The notes: a model not told the origin generated them from the letters alone. A stretch of DNA of 64,000 bases from Thermocrispum municipale DSM 44069 (GCF_000427825.1 NZ_KE386593.1:281253-345252); one strand, 5' to 3'. Shown: positions 42,174-52,231, counted from the first letter of the stretch. Translations and numbers: made by a program.

Positions 42174-43338
42174 GCGAAACATTCCCTTCGCTGACTCGGT
42201 AGCGGGTGCCGGTCAGTTCACTCGGCACATCCTCGTCGACCGCGGCGGTGACGAGCACCTGTTCCGCGTCGGCAGCGACCTCTGCGAGCCGGGCACGACG
42301 GTCGCGGTCGAGTTCAGCGAAGACGTCGTCGAGCATCAGCACGGGGTCGCCCGCATCGTCCCGCAGCAGCTCGTACGACCCGAGCCGCAGGGCCAGTGCG
42401 AACGACCACGACTCACCGTGGCTGGCGTACCCGCGCGCCGGCGATTCACCGAGCCGCAAGTCCAGCTCGTCGCGGTGGGGACCAACGGTACTGACTCCGC
42501 GTTCCAGGTCCGTGTCGCGCGCCCGCTGGAGCGCCGACAGGAGCACGTCTCGCAGTTCGGCCACTCCTTCCTCGGCCCGCTTGCCGTCCGGAACGCCGTA
42601 TCCCTCAGGCAGCGCATCACCCAGGCTGGATCGGTAGGTCAACGACGCCTCGCGTCCCACCGCGGCCGACCCCGCTACACCGGAATACGCGGCCGCGGCA
42701 TGCGGGGTGAGGTCGGCGACGAGGTCCAACCGGCCGGCGAGCAGCTGCGCCCCCGCCTCCGCGAGCTGGCCGTCCCACACGTCCAGGGTGCTCAGCGCGT
42801 ACGGATCGTCCCGGCCGCTGCGCCCGCGCTTGCCCGCCGTCTTCAGCAGCGCATTTCGTTGCCGTAGCGCCTTGTCGTAGTCCGCTCGCACACCGGCGTA
42901 CCTGGGCGCGCGCTGCACCAGGAGATCGTCGAGGAACCTGCGGCGCTCCGCCGGGTCGCCTTTGACCAGGGCCAGGTCCTCGGGTGCGAACAACACCGTG
43001 CGCAGAATGCCCAGCACCGATCGCGGCGGACCGGGCTGGCCGCGGTTGACTCGCGCGCGGTTGGCTCGTCCGGCGTTGATCTCCAGCTCGACGGTCAGCT
43101 CGCGATCGCCGTTGACGACCGCGGCGCGCACGATCGCGCGGTCGCAGCCGTGCCTGATCAGCGGAGCGTCCGTGGCCACCCGGTGCGAGCCCAACGTGGC
43201 CAGGTAGCCGACCGCTTCCAGCAGGTTGGTCTTGCCGCGACCGTTGAGTCCGACCAGCACCGTGGCGCCCGGCTCGAGGGCCAGGTCGGCGTGTTTCCAG
43301 GACCGGAAGTCCTCGACCTGCAGGTGTCTCAGATACAT
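42163..43338 (-). CDS. recF: DNA replication/repair protein RecF
   Basis: 391 aa from ATG 43338. SMC-like ATPase: [21 protein letters not shown], Walker [15 protein letters not shown] (about 32-45), signature [30 protein letters not shown], Walker [14 protein letters not shown]. Binds ssDNA gaps and loads RecA with RecOR. Position dnaA-dnaN-gnd-recF is typical for actinobacteria. Its last codons (VSRET) form part of the parS-like site and overlap the following gene. Confidence 0.97.
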   Translation of the reverse strand: MYLRHLQVEDFRSWKHADLALEPGATVLVGLNGRGKTNLLEAVGYLATLGSHRVATDAPLIRHGCDRAIVRAAVVNGDRELTVELEINAGRANRARVNRGQPGPPRSVLGILRTVLFAPEDLALVKGDPAERRRFLDDLLVQRAPRYAGVRADYDKALRQRNALLKTAGKRGRSGRDDPYALSTLDVWDGQLAEAGAQLLAGRLDLVADLTPHAAAAYSGVAGSAAVGREASLTYRSSLGDALPEGYGVPDGKRAEEGVAELRDVLLSALQRARDTDLERGVSTVGPHRDELDLRLGESPARGYASHGESWSFALALRLGSYELLRDDAGDPVLMLDDVFAELDRDRRARLAEVAADAEQVLVTAAVDEDVPSELTGTRYRVSEGNVSRET

Positions 43339-43371
43339 CGGCTCAGCAGGTTCCGTGCACCGCGGGTGGCG

Positions 43372-44262
43372 TCACTCTCCTGCTTTGCTGACGGCGTGTC
43401 CGCCGAACTGGTTACGCAGCGCGGCGACCGCCTTCATGGCCGGGGAGTCCTCCTGCCGCGAGGCGAACCGGGCGAACAGCGCGGCCGAGATGACCGGCGC
43501 CGGCACCGCGTGGTTGATCGCTTCCTCGACCGTCCAGCGGCCCTCGCCGGAGTCGTTGACGTAACCGCGGAGCTGGCTCAGTTCCGGGTCCTCCTCCAGC
43601 GCCCTGACCAGCAGGTCCAGCAGCCACGAGCGCACGACCGTGCCGCGCGTCCACGCCTTGAGCACCGCGGGCACGTCGGTGACCTGCTCGGACGCGGCCA
43701 ACAACTCGTAGCCCTCGGCGTAAGCCTGCATCAGCCCGTACTCGATGCCGTTGTGCACCATCTTGGCGAAGTGCCCGGCGCCGACACCTCCCGCGTGCGC
43801 GAACCCTTCCTCGCGCGGGCCTTCCGGGCGGAGCGCGTCGAAGATCGGCATCGCGCGTTCCACGTCCTCGGGCAGGCCGCCGACCATGAGGCCGAAGCCG
43901 TTGTCCTTGCCCCAGACGCCACCGGAGACGCCTGCGTCGATGTACCCGACGCCCTTCGTGGCGAGCTTCTCGGCGTTGGCCGCGTCGTCGGTGAAGCGGG
44001 AGTTGCCGCCTTCGATGACCAGGTCGCCTTCGTCGAGCAAGTCGGCCAGCTCGGCGATCGTCTGCCGGGTCGCGTCACCGGCGGGCACCATGACCCAGAC
44101 CATGCGTGGGCGGTCCAGCGACGCCACCAGGTCTGCCAGCGACGAGGTGTCGGAGACGTCCTGATTGCGGTCGAAGCCCACCACCTGGTGGCCGGCGGCT
44201 TCCAGCCGCGCGCGCATTCCCGAACCCATCTTGCCGAGGCCGATCAAGCCCAGCTGCACCAT
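43372..44262 (-). CDS. gnd: 6-phosphogluconate dehydrogenase, decarboxylating, NAD-type short form
   Basis: 296 aa from ATG 44262 (GGAGG upstream); the shorter class of the enzyme. Motifs: MVQLGLIGLGKMGSGM (NADP/NAD Rossmann), EGGNSRFTDD, DAGVSGGVWG, GHFAKMVHNGIEYGLMQAYAEGYEL. Converts 6-phosphogluconate to ribulose-5-phosphate with CO2 loss. Located between dnaN and recF as in other actinobacteria. Confidence 0.95.
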   Translation of the reverse strand: MVQLGLIGLGKMGSGMRARLEAAGHQVVGFDRNQDVSDTSSLADLVASLDRPRMVWVMVPAGDATRQTIAELADLLDEGDLVIEGGNSRFTDDAANAEKLATKGVGYIDAGVSGGVWGKDNGFGLMVGGLPEDVERAMPIFDALRPEGPREEGFAHAGGVGAGHFAKMVHNGIEYGLMQAYAEGYELLAASEQVTDVPAVLKAWTRGTVVRSWLLDLLVRALEEDPELSQLRGYVNDSGEGRWTVEEAINHAVPAPVISAALFARFASRQEDSPAMKAVAALRNQFGGHAVSKAGE

Positions 44263-44322
44263 GTGAACCCTCCGTTCGTGGCCGGTCAGCCCCGACACTA
44301 ATGCGGCCGCGGTGGGCGGCGA

Positions 44323-45447
44323 TCAGCCCGGCAGGCGAACCGGCATCAACAGGTAGAGATACCCGGCCGCCACCTTGCCCTCGTCGTCGAGGGGCTTGAT
44401 CAACGCGGGCCGGTTCGGCGTGGTGAAGGTCAGCTCGGCCCGGTCGCTCGGCAGCGCGGAGAGCCCGTCGAGCAGGTAGCCGGGGTTGAACGCGATGATC
44501 ACCGGCTCACCTTCGTAAGCCACCGGCAGCTCTTCCTCGGCCGAGCCTTCGTCGTCCCCGCCCGCGGCCAGCTTCAGCGACCCTTCGGAGAACTCCAGCC
44601 TGACCTGCGTACCGCGCTCGGCGACCAGCGAGACGCGCTTGATCGCCTCGGTCAGCGCCGGCACCTCCAGTTCGGCGCGGGAGGTGTACTGGGAGGGAAG
44701 CAGCTTGCGGTACGGCGGGAACTCCGCGTCGAGCAACCGGGTCGTGGTGTGCCGGTCCGCCCTGGCAAGGCCGAGCATCCCTTCGCCGCTGGACAGCCCG
44801 AGGCGCACGGTCGTGCCGGCGGAGCCCAGCGAGCGGGCCGCCTCGGAGAGCGTTTTGGCAGGCACCAGCACGGCGGCGTCGGTGACACCGTCGGCCGGCT
44901 TCCAGGTGAACTCCTTCATGGCCAACCGGAACCGGTCGGTGGCCACCATGGTCAGCGTCTCGCCGGAGATCTCCAGCCGCATGCCGGTCAGCATCGGCAG
45001 GGTGTCGTCCTTGCCGGACGCGACGGCGACTTGCGAGACCGCTTCGCCGAATGCCTGGCCGTCCAGCTCGCCGACGAACTGGGGTTGGGCGGGCAGCTGT
45101 GGGTAGTCCTCGACCGGCATGGTCGGCAGGCTGAACCGCGCGCTGCCGCAGCTGATCCCGACACGGGATCCGTCCACCGCGATGTCCACCGGCTGGGCGG
45201 GTAACGCTTTGGTGATGTCGGCCAGTAATCGGCCGGAGACCAGCACTTTTCCTTCTTCGGCGATCGTGGCCGCGACGCTGACCGTCGCGGAGACTTCGTA
45301 GTCGAAACCGGAGACGGTCAGGGCGTCGTCCCCACCAGCGTCGAGCAACACTCCGCCAAGCACCGGCACGGATGGTCGAGCGGGCAGGCTCTTGGCGACC
45401 CAGGCAACGGCATCGGCGAGGTTGTCACGCTCGACGCGGATCTTCAT
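44323..45447 (-). CDS. dnaN: DNA polymerase III beta sliding clamp
   Basis: 374 aa from ATG 45447, with GGAAAGGGTGA upstream. The three clamp domains are present ([25 protein letters not shown]..., [20 protein letters not shown]) and the C-terminus ends [12 protein letters not shown] as in clamp proteins. Holds Pol III on DNA. It is the first gene downstream of the dnaA-dnaN origin interval. Confidence 0.98.
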   Translation of the reverse strand: MKIRVERDNLADAVAWVAKSLPARPSVPVLGGVLLDAGGDDALTVSGFDYEVSATVSVAATIAEEGKVLVSGRLLADITKALPAQPVDIAVDGSRVGISCGSARFSLPTMPVEDYPQLPAQPQFVGELDGQAFGEAVSQVAVASGKDDTLPMLTGMRLEISGETLTMVATDRFRLAMKEFTWKPADGVTDAAVLVPAKTLSEAARSLGSAGTTVRLGLSSGEGMLGLARADRHTTTRLLDAEFPPYRKLLPSQYTSRAELEVPALTEAIKRVSLVAERGTQVRLEFSEGSLKLAAGGDDEGSAEEELPVAYEGEPVIIAFNPGYLLDGLSALPSDRAELTFTTPNRPALIKPLDDEGKVAAGYLYLLMPVRLPG

Positions 45448-45900
45448 GCGTCACCCTTTCCCGACAGCCGAGGCATCTCGGCGCAGCAGACGTCTTGCAC
45501 GACAGGTGGCTCCCCAGCGATCGACCCACCTTCCGTGCGGACTTCCAACGGTAGAACGTCCGGTGCCGTGCCGTCATCTCGGCCCTGGCGGTCGGTGGGC
45601 GGGGTTGGCGGCGAGTTGTCCCCAGAAAAGCGCGAACGTTGCCGAATTTGGGATTTTTTGTGAATGAGAAAGAAATACCGCCGTAGTAGTAGGGGGTGTG
45701 AGTTCTGTGGAGAACTACCCCTTGGCGCACGTGAGAGCGTGTCGGCGGCTGTGCATAGGTAGCCGAACGGTTGGGTGGACAGCGCGCCGCGGCGGTGGAG
45801 AACTCGCCGGCGGTCGGAGATGTCCACCGTCGGTCCACCGGTTCTCCACAGTTATCCACAGAGTTGTCCCCAGTTGTGGGGTACTGGCCTGTTGACGGCG
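45448..45900. other. oriC core: DnaA boxes and AT-rich segment
   Basis: Located next to dnaN in the dnaA-dnaN interval. TTCTCCACA (45842-45850), TTATCCACA (45852-45860) and TTGTCCCCA (45864-45872) are closely spaced boxes; further weaker ones are TTGTCCCCA near 45615, TCTGTGGAG near 45704 and TGTGCATAG near 45751. An AT-rich stretch (about 45643-45678, with a T6 run) is the likely unwinding element. Function is inferred from position and box density. Confidence 0.75.
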
Positions 45901-46833
45901 GCGGGTCAAGGGACGAGATGGAAATCCCCCTCTCAGGTGATGTTGGCGTTCTTTCGGCGTGTCGACTTGATCACGGGCCGCTGAGCGCTTCCAAAACGCC
46001 GTGTTTTCCCTGCTCCAGAGGCGTGTCGGCGCCTGCAGGCGTTGGGTATGCGGCGCGGTGTGGCTCGCGATGGGTTTCCCAACGGCGTCGGGCCGCGGCG
46101 TGATCGGGTTCGCGTGGCAGTCGCTGTGGATGAACCGACCCTGCGGGGTGTGCTGAGCCGTCCGGACGGGTTGATTCCGGCGGCCCTCAGGAGCGGAGCC
46201 GCGGTCTCCGCGTCCCGTGCGCACCGCCGAGCGAGCGCACTGCGGGTGGCTGTTGCTGAATCTCGTGCGGGTCGCATCCGCGTTGGCCAAGGTTCCGGTG
46301 ACGATCCGTCGACCGAGCCCCGCCGGTCTGAAGCCGCGCTTGGCGAGTAGCCCGCGAGCCGGCTCGGGGTGACCACTGGGGCGGTGGCCGCGAATTCGTC
46401 GTTCCGGATCGTCCGGGCCGCGAGCTTGCGGAGCGGGAATTCCTCGACCTGCACCGCCCCGCTCGGAAGCACGCGAGTTGAACGTCCCCGGCTCGGCACC
46501 TCCCGGCGGGACACCGCTCCGGTCACCGTCGGCTTGGCACGGCCCAGCCGGCCGCCGCGTCCGAGGTGAACTTGCCGCCCGGCATCTCCCTGGCGGCCGC
46601 CGCGTCGGACGTGGATCTCCCGGCCGGTGTCTTGCTGCCGGATGTCGCAACAGGGGTGAATGTCCCGCCCGGCATCGCTTGCCCCGCCACCGCACCGGTC
46701 GGGACGTTCCCGTCCCGCTGCGCGGTCGCCTGTCCTCCCGTGTTCCCACTCCCCGTCCCGAGCCGTCCGTGGGCGGCGAACTCGCTCGCGACGGCTGACC
46801 GCACCTACACTCCTCGCGTAACTGGTTAAACCG
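45901..46833. other. long non-coding part of the dnaA-dnaN interval
   Basis: No convincing gene on either strand: the open frames are Arg/Ala/Pro-rich and lack family features or start signals. It contains the 45-bp repeat array at 46563-46742 listed separately. Possibly decayed coding DNA or an extended origin. Confidence 0.6.
46563..46742. repeat. 45-bp degenerate tandem repeats
   Basis: Units start at 46563, 46608, 46653 and (partial) 46698; in the + frame each begins V-N/D-L/V-P-P/A-G. Length is a multiple of three but no start site with ribosome signal was found. Confidence 0.6.
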
Positions 46834-46858
46834 GTGTCAGAAACCGAATATAGTGGTT
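46821..46858 (+). promoter_or_regulatory. paired inverted repeats upstream of the CGNR gene
   Basis: ACTGGTTAAACCGGT (46821-46835) and AACCGAATATAGTGGTT (46842-46858) both have AACC/GGTT half-sites and lie directly before ATG 46861. Autoregulation by the CGNR protein is inferred. Confidence 0.55.
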
Positions 46859-46860
46859 AC

Positions 46861-47469
46861 ATGAATGCCGGCACAAGGATGGTCACCGGTGCGGATGGCC
46901 AGCGGTGGCTGTTCGATCCCGGCAGCTTGTGTTTGGAGCTGTTGTTGACCGGCGGCCCGGCTGAGTCCGGTCGGCCGGAGCTGCTGCGCACCCCCGCGGA
47001 TCTCGTCGGATGGCTGACCGAGTCGCGGCTGGCGCGGACCGCGGAGGTTCACCGGCGCCAGGTCGATGTGCGGCCGTCGGAGCTACGGCGGATCAAGGAG
47101 CTGCGAGACATCGCGTGGCGCGTCATGACGACGCTCGCGCGTGGCGGCGACCCGGCGCCGGAGCAGCTGGAGGCGATCAACGACTACGCACAGGACTCGA
47201 TTCACCCCGAACTCGAGCCGTCGACCCGAACGGTGCGATGGGCGCCGATGACCGGTGAGCAAGTGCTCGGCACCATCGCGCGCGATGCGATCGACGTGAT
47301 CGGCGGAAGCGTGAGCCGGCTTCGGGAGTGTGCGGGTGAGGATTGTTCGCTGTTGTTCCTCGACACCTCGCGGCCGGGCAATCGGCGATGGTGCTCGATG
47401 CGGCGGTGTGGCAACAGAGAGAAGGTGCGAGCTTTCCGCTCGCGTACGCGGAATGACGATCCGCGTTGA
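46861..47469 (+). CDS. CGNR zinc-finger (ABATE-type) protein
   Basis: 202 aa from ATG 46861; GTG 46834 would add nine residues but lies in the operator-like DNA. N-terminal ABATE/DUF1470 stress-like domain and C-terminal CGNR zinc finger with CAGEDCSLLFLDTSRPGNRRWCSMRRCGNREK (Cys positions typical). Putative regulators of stress or ligand response; function unknown. It is antisense to dnaA/dnaN and lies inside the origin interval, unusual for this locus. Its stop TGA is the first bases of the 19-bp inverted repeat. Confidence 0.88.
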   Translation: MNAGTRMVTGADGQRWLFDPGSLCLELLLTGGPAESGRPELLRTPADLVGWLTESRLARTAEVHRRQVDVRPSELRRIKELRDIAWRVMTTLARGGDPAPEQLEAINDYAQDSIHPELEPSTRTVRWAPMTGEQVLGTIARDAIDVIGGSVSRLRECAGEDCSLLFLDTSRPGNRRWCSMRRCGNREKVRAFRSRTRNDDPR

Positions 47470-47548
47470 CAGTATCTATATAGGGGTTCCGTACGAGCCC
47501 TATATAGATACTGTCAGGCGTACGTCGGTGACAGTACTTATATAGGGG
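47467..47548. repeat. 19-bp perfect inverted repeat with a third copy, at the dnaA 3' end
   Basis: TGACAGTATCTATATAGGG (47467-47485) and its exact complement (47498-47516) enclose a 12-base loop; a third copy with one-base differences, TGACAGTACTTATATAGGGG, is at 47529-47548 in direct orientation. It sits between two convergent genes, CGNR and dnaA, and may act as terminator, protein-binding site or origin element. Confidence 0.85.
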
Positions 47549-47571
47549 TGTCTGCGACGCGAACTCGACGT

Positions 47572-49122
47572 CTACTGGCGCGCGCGTTGCTTGATGCGAC
47601 TGGTGAGTTCCTGGACCTGGTCGTAGATCCGGCGCCGCTCGGCCATCTCCTTACGGATCTTCTTGTCCGCGTACATGACCGTGGTGTGGTCGCGGCCGCC
47701 GAAAGCCTGACCGATCCGCGGCAGCGACATGTCGGTCAGCTCGCGGCACAGGTACATGGAGATCTGCCGGGCGGTGGCCAGTGCCTTGGTCTTGCCCGGG
47801 CCGCACAGGTCGTCGATGCTGACGTCGAAGTACTCCGCGGTGACGCCCATGATCGTCGACGCGGTGATCTCCGGCGCTTGCGAATCCGGGATCAGATCGC
47901 GCAGCACGATCTCCGCCAGGCCGACGTCGACCGGCTGCTGGTTCAGCGACGCGAACGCGGTCACCCTGATCAGCGCACCCTCGAGCTCACGAATATTGGC
48001 TTCGATGCGGGCGGCGATGAACTCCAGCACCTCGCCGGGCACGTCCAACCGATCCTGTGCGGCCTTCTTGCGCAGGATGGCGATCCGGGTCTCCAGCTCC
48101 GGCGGCTGAATGTCGGTGATCAGACCCCACTCGAACCGGGTGCGCAGCCGGTCCTCCAGGGTCTCCAACCGCTTCGGCGGCCGGTCGGAGGAGACCACGA
48201 TCTGCTTGTTCGCGTTGTGCAGCGTGTTGAAGGTGTGGAAGAACTCCTCCTGGGTACCTTCCTTGCCCTCCAGGAATTGAATGTCGTCGACCAGCAGGAT
48301 GTCGATGTCGCGGTAGCGGCGTTGGAACGCGACCTTGCGGTCGTCCCGCAGCGAGTTGATGAAGTCGTTGGTGAATTCCTCGGTCGACACGTACCGCACC
48401 CGCATTCCCGGGAACAGTCGCTGTGCGTAGTGCCCGACCGCGTGCAGCAGGTGCGTCTTGCCGAGACCGGACTCACCCCACACGAACAACGGGTTGTAGG
48501 CCCGCGACGGCGCTTCGGCCACCGCCACCGCCGCCGCGTGCGCGAACCGGTTCGACGCGCCGATGACGAAGGTGTCGAACGTGTACTTCTCGTTCAGCCG
48601 AGTCTTGGAGGTCTGTGGCTGCGCCGGAGCGGTGTAGGGCTGACCGGCCACCGGGCGACCGGAGAACGTCGGCCACATCTCGTGCACCGCGGCGAGTGCC
48701 TCGCCTTCTTCGTCGACCTCGGCTCCGTCGCCGTCGGCGTCCGACTCGGCAGGCACGGCACCGACCGCATCGGCCGCCGGGTCACGGTAGGCGCGCGCAC
48801 CGTTCCCGGGCGCCTGCGCCTCGGACACCGTGGACATGGCGGGAAGCCCCTCCCCGGCTTCCACCGTGTCGACCTTCACCGCAAGAGAGACCGGCCTGCC
48901 CAGCCTGCGCGACAGTGCGTCGGTGATCGGTTCGCGCAAGGCGCGCTCGATGGCTTCCTTGGCGAATTCGCTCGGTGCGGCGAGCAACGCGGTCCCATCG
49001 AGGAGACCGATCGGCCGGGTCACCCGCATCCACGCGCGCTGCTGTGGGGACAGCGTCCCGGCGGACAGCTCCCGAACGACCTGCTCCCAGACGACGCCCA
49101 GGTTGACCTGGTGCTCCGACAC
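47572..49122 (-). CDS. dnaA: chromosomal replication initiator DnaA
   Basis: 516 aa from GTG 49122 (GGGAG eight bases upstream; ATG 49137 and 49155 are alternatives). Domain I (1-90), variable acidic linker (about 90-170), AAA+ domain with Walker A GESGLGKT (216-223) and Walker B LLVDDIQF (276-283), and domain IV with [26 protein letters not shown] and [16 protein letters not shown]. Binds DnaA boxes and opens oriC. Boxes at 49213-49233 in its promoter suggest autoregulation. Confidence 0.98.
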   Translation of the reverse strand: MSEHQVNLGVVWEQVVRELSAGTLSPQQRAWMRVTRPIGLLDGTALLAAPSEFAKEAIERALREPITDALSRRLGRPVSLAVKVDTVEAGEGLPAMSTVSEAQAPGNGARAYRDPAADAVGAVPAESDADGDGAEVDEEGEALAAVHEMWPTFSGRPVAGQPYTAPAQPQTSKTRLNEKYTFDTFVIGASNRFAHAAAVAVAEAPSRAYNPLFVWGESGLGKTHLLHAVGHYAQRLFPGMRVRYVSTEEFTNDFINSLRDDRKVAFQRRYRDIDILLVDDIQFLEGKEGTQEEFFHTFNTLHNANKQIVVSSDRPPKRLETLEDRLRTRFEWGLITDIQPPELETRIAILRKKAAQDRLDVPGEVLEFIAARIEANIRELEGALIRVTAFASLNQQPVDVGLAEIVLRDLIPDSQAPEITASTIMGVTAEYFDVSIDDLCGPGKTKALATARQISMYLCRELTDMSLPRIGQAFGGRDHTTVMYADKKIRKEMAERRRIYDQVQELTSRIKQRARQ

Positions 49123-49212
49123 CTGTTCCGCTCCCATCCCCCGCCACGGCCGCATCGCGTGACCACGCTGCGGTCGGCTACGCTCTCCGCCGTGCTTCCA
49201 CCCGATGGGCGG

Positions 49213-49233
49213 GTATCCACACGGTTATCCACA
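49213..49233. promoter_or_regulatory. two DnaA boxes in the dnaA-rpmH spacer
   Basis: GTATCCACA (49213-49221) and TTATCCACA (49225-49233) lie about 90 bp upstream of dnaA. The 490-bp divergent region to rpmH (49123-49612) holds no gene and should carry the dnaA and rpmH promoters. Confidence 0.75.
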
Positions 49234-49612
49234 TCTGTGCACTAACGTACGACGGCCCGCAGCAGGCCGTGCCGCCGCCCCGACCTCAGCGTGTCCCGCG
49301 AAACGCTGCCCCGGGCGGTCCCCCGTTTCGAGCGCTAGGAGGGGCACGCTAACAAGGTCGAGCCGATGCCACAAGGCTCCCATAGGGGCAAGGATTTCAT
49401 CCTATTCGGCGTGTCGCGATTTGACTTCGGAACGTTGCACCTGGAGCGGTTAAGTGGGGGCGGTTGGCTGCACCGACAAGGCACTGCCGTACCCTCGTAA
49501 CGTCTCCCGTCGGCATCGGGCGGTGTTCGCGTGCCCGGTTTACCGCCACAGAAGCGGTTCGCGTCGCCGGTTGGAGACAACACAGACTGACGACGATGCG
49601 GGAGAGACTGTC

Positions 49613-49756
49613 GTGGCCAAGGGTAAGCGCACCTTCCAGCCGAACAACCGTCGGCGCGCACGTAAGCACGGGTTCCGCCTGCGGATGCGCACGCGCGCGG
49701 GTCGGGCCATTATTTCCGCCCGTCGCCGCAAGGGTCGCGAGCGGCTGACGGCCTGA
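49613..49756 (+). CDS. rpmH: 50S ribosomal protein L34
   Basis: 47 aa from GTG 49613 with GGGAGAG upstream. The sequence [20 protein letters not shown] and following Arg-rich text is the L34 pattern throughout. Head of the rpmH-rnpA-yidD-yidC-jag cluster; the next gene starts 17 bp downstream. Confidence 0.97.
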   Translation: MAKGKRTFQPNNRRRARKHGFRLRMRTRAGRAIISARRRKGRERLTA

Positions 49757-49772
49757 CGGCCGCCGGCATGCC

Positions 49773-50126
49773 GTGCTACCCCGGTCAGCGCGGGTCCGGC
49801 GCAGCGCGGACTTTCGGATGATCCTGCGCCGCGGCAGCAAGGCCGGACGGCGACGGCTTGTGGTGCACGCCGTGACGGACCTGCCGGACGAGCAGCCCAG
49901 GGCGGGTTTCGTGGTCAGCAAAGCGGTGGGCAACTCGGTGGTGCGACACCGGGTGGTCCGCCGCTTGCGGCATATCGTCGCGGCGCGCCTGGGAACGTTG
50001 CCGCCCGGTTGCGCGTTGGTCGTGCGAGCACTGCCCCCAGCTTCCTCGGCCACGAGTGCCGAACTGGCGTCGGATTTCGACGCCGCTTTGCGCAAGCTTC
50101 GCCTGGTTCAGGGCGAGCGGAGATGA
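49773..50126 (+). CDS. rnpA: ribonuclease P protein component
   Basis: 117 aa from GTG 49773. Starts [21 protein letters not shown] and contains the RNase P protein motif [25 protein letters not shown] with conserved basic residues. Binds RNase P RNA and precursor tRNA 5' ends. Stop overlaps the yidD ATG (ATGA). Confidence 0.96.
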   Translation: MLPRSARVRRSADFRMILRRGSKAGRRRLVVHAVTDLPDEQPRAGFVVSKAVGNSVVRHRVVRRLRHIVAARLGTLPPGCALVVRALPPASSATSAELASDFDAALRKLRLVQGERR

Positions 50127-50500
50127 CGGCGACGATGCAGGAATCGGATGTGGCGACCACTGAGCGTTCGCCATTGCCACGTCCGGGTCCGCTGGCGTTC
50201 GTCCTGTTGTTACCGATCCACCTGTACCGCAAGACAATCGGTCCGCTTCTGCCGCCGAGCTGCCGCTTCTACCCAACATGCAGCACCTATGCGGTGGAGG
50301 CCATCACGCGTCATGGCGCGTTCGGCGGCTTGTACCTGACGGTGCGCAGGCTGCTTCGCTGCGGCCCATGGCATCCGGGCGGGATCGACGAAGTCCCGGA
50401 GCGGTTCCGGTGGCGGGCACCTCGACCTGACAGTGATAGGCCTGGAGAGTCAGCCGAGCCTGGCCGACCACTCCGCCGCGACCGTACGACCCAGGAGTAA
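50123..50500 (+). CDS. yidD: membrane protein insertion efficiency factor YidD
   Basis: 125 aa from ATG 50123 (overlap with rnpA); ATG 50135 is an alternative. The YidD signature is [33 protein letters not shown] with three Cys, followed by [19 protein letters not shown]. Small amphipathic membrane-associated protein that aids YidC. Ends five bases before yidC. Confidence 0.95.
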   Translation: MTATMQESDVATTERSPLPRPGPLAFVLLLPIHLYRKTIGPLLPPSCRFYPTCSTYAVEAITRHGAFGGLYLTVRRLLRCGPWHPGGIDEVPERFRWRAPRPDSDRPGESAEPGRPLRRDRTTQE

Positions 50501-50505
50501 CCGCA

Positions 50506-51588
50506 GTGTTCGACTATCTCCTTTATTACCCGGTCACCTTCATCCTGTTCATCTGGCACAAGGTGTTCGGGATGATCTTCGGCGAGGCCCAGGCAATCTC
50601 CTGGGTGCTGGGCATCGTCTTCCTGACGTTCACCGTGCGGGCCATCCTGTACAAGCCCTTCGTCAGCCAGGTGCGGTCGATGAAGAAGATGCAGGAGTTC
50701 GCGCCGGAGATCAAGAAGATCCAGAAGCGCTACGCCAACGATCGCCAGCGTCAGGCCATGGCGATGCAGAAGCTGCAGCGCGAACACGGCGTCAACCCGC
50801 TCGGCGGCTGCCTGCCGATCCTGCTGCAGGTGCCGGTCTTCATCGGTCTGAACCACGTGCTGCGTGCGTTCGCGGTGCACGCGGAGAAGGGCTGGGGCAA
50901 CTACACGTTCGGTCCCGAGGCCACGCAGCAGTACATGGATGCGAACCTGTTCGGTTCGAACCTTGGCCAGGCGATCTACAACACCGGCGTGATGGGGGTC
51001 AGTGGCGACGGGTTCCACTCGCCGGCCGTCCCGGTCGCGATCCCGTTGATGATCCTGGCGAGTGCGTTGACGCACTTGACGGCGCGGCACTCGGTCGCCC
51101 GGCAGAACCCGGCCAACTCCACGCAGCAGACGGCGATCATGAACAAGCTGTCGTTGTACGTGTTCCCGATCGGCCTGCTGGCCTTCGGTGCGTTCATTCC
51201 GATCGGCTTGCTCATCTACTTCCTGTCGAACAACGCGTGGACGCTGATGCAGCAGCGCGTGGTGTACCGCCGCATCGACCGTGAGGAAGAAGAGAAGAAG
51301 AAGGCGGCGGTGGAGAAGCGCAGCGCGCTCGCGCCGAAGCCGGGTCAGCGGCCTGCCCAGTCGAAGAAGAAGCCTGCGGGCCAGGCGAACCGCAAGAGCG
51401 GTCAGACCAGTGGCACGCAGAGCCCGGCGAACAAGACTCCGAAGCCGGGACAGAAGCCCGCGCAGAAACCCAAGTCGAGTGGGCAAGGCGGATCCGCGAA
51501 CGGCAAGGCAACGCCGAACAAGACGCCTGCCGCCTCTGGTGGCGCGGCCGCGCCGGGCAAGAAGAAGTCCGGTCGCAAGAAGCGTTGA
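50506..51588 (+). CDS. yidC: membrane protein insertase YidC
   Basis: 360 aa from GTG 50506 (AGGAG upstream). Five membrane regions with the Oxa1/YidC core: ISWVLGIVFLTFTVRAILYKPF, the hydrophilic-groove loop with KMQEFAPEIKKIQKRY, GCLPILLQVPVFIGLNHVLR, and AFIPIGLLIYFLSNNAWTLMQQ. The Lys/Pro/Gly-rich C-terminal tail (about 275-360) is typical of actinobacterial YidC and probably binds ribosomes. Inserts membrane proteins alone or with Sec. Confidence 0.96.
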   Translation: MFDYLLYYPVTFILFIWHKVFGMIFGEAQAISWVLGIVFLTFTVRAILYKPFVSQVRSMKKMQEFAPEIKKIQKRYANDRQRQAMAMQKLQREHGVNPLGGCLPILLQVPVFIGLNHVLRAFAVHAEKGWGNYTFGPEATQQYMDANLFGSNLGQAIYNTGVMGVSGDGFHSPAVPVAIPLMILASALTHLTARHSVARQNPANSTQQTAIMNKLSLYVFPIGLLAFGAFIPIGLLIYFLSNNAWTLMQQRVVYRRIDREEEEKKKAAVEKRSALAPKPGQRPAQSKKKPAGQANRKSGQTSGTQSPANKTPKPGQKPAQKPKSSGQGGSANGKATPNKTPAASGGAAAPGKKKSGRKKR

Positions 51589-51644
51589 TCCGCACCCCAG
51601 GCATCGGCGCGCGTTGAGCGCGCAGGCAACAGAAGGAGACTCAC

Positions 51645-52214
51645 ATGTCTGAGACGGCGCAGCACCCCGTGGGTTCGCAAGAGGCGTCACCGGCCGACAC
51701 CGGGTACGACACGACGGAAGCGGTGGACGAGGAGTACGAGATCGACGCCGAGGACCCGTTGGTGCGCGAGGGCGACATCGCGGGTGACTACCTGGAGCGG
51801 CTCCTCGATCTGTTGGACTACGACGGCGACATCGACTTGGACGTGGAAGCCGGCCGGGCGGTCGTCAGCATCGACGGCGGAAAGGATCTCGGGAAGCTGG
51901 TGGGCTCCCGCGGTCAGGTGCTCGAGGCGTTGCAGGAACTGACCCGCTTGGCGGTCCAGCAGGAGACCGGGGTGCGCAGCCGGCTGATGCTGGACATCGC
52001 GGGATGGCGCGCGAACCGGCGCCGCGAATTGCGAGAGCTGGGGACGTCGGCGGCGGAGCGCGTGGCCAAGTCCGGCAAGCCGGTGCGGCTGCAACCGATG
52101 ACGCCGTTCGAGCGCAAGGTGGTGCACGACGCGGTCGCGGCCATCGAAGGTGTGACGAGCGAGAGCGAGGGCGAGGAGCCACGTCGCCGGGTCGTGGTGA
52201 TCCCCGAGGAGTGA
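51645..52214 (+). CDS. Jag/KhpB-like RNA-binding protein
   Basis: 189 aa from ATG 51645 with AAGGAG upstream. Acidic N-terminus, KH domain (GRAVVSIDGGKDLGKLVGSRGQVLEALQELTRLAVQ, with GxxG as GSRG) and R3H domain (MTPFERKVVHDAVAAIEGV). KhpB/Jag proteins bind RNA and affect cell elongation. Last gene of the yidC cluster; followed by a terminator. Confidence 0.94.
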   Translation: MSETAQHPVGSQEASPADTGYDTTEAVDEEYEIDAEDPLVREGDIAGDYLERLLDLLDYDGDIDLDVEAGRAVVSIDGGKDLGKLVGSRGQVLEALQELTRLAVQQETGVRSRLMLDIAGWRANRRRELRELGTSAAERVAKSGKPVRLQPMTPFERKVVHDAVAAIEGVTSESEGEEPRRRVVVIPEE

Positions 52215-52231
52215 ACAACACCGAGGCATCG

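Noticed and set aside
45715-46749. 344-codon minus frame in the origin interval
   Set aside because: Arg/Pro/Ser-rich without start signals or family; overlaps oriC boxes and repeats.
47467-47548. Insertion sequence terminal repeats
   Set aside because: Only 12 bp lie between the arms and no transposase is near; retained as an unexplained repeat.
49280-49300. parS-like TGTCCCGCGAAACG near dnaA
   Set aside because: Too many mismatches to the TGTTTCACGTGAAACA palindrome.
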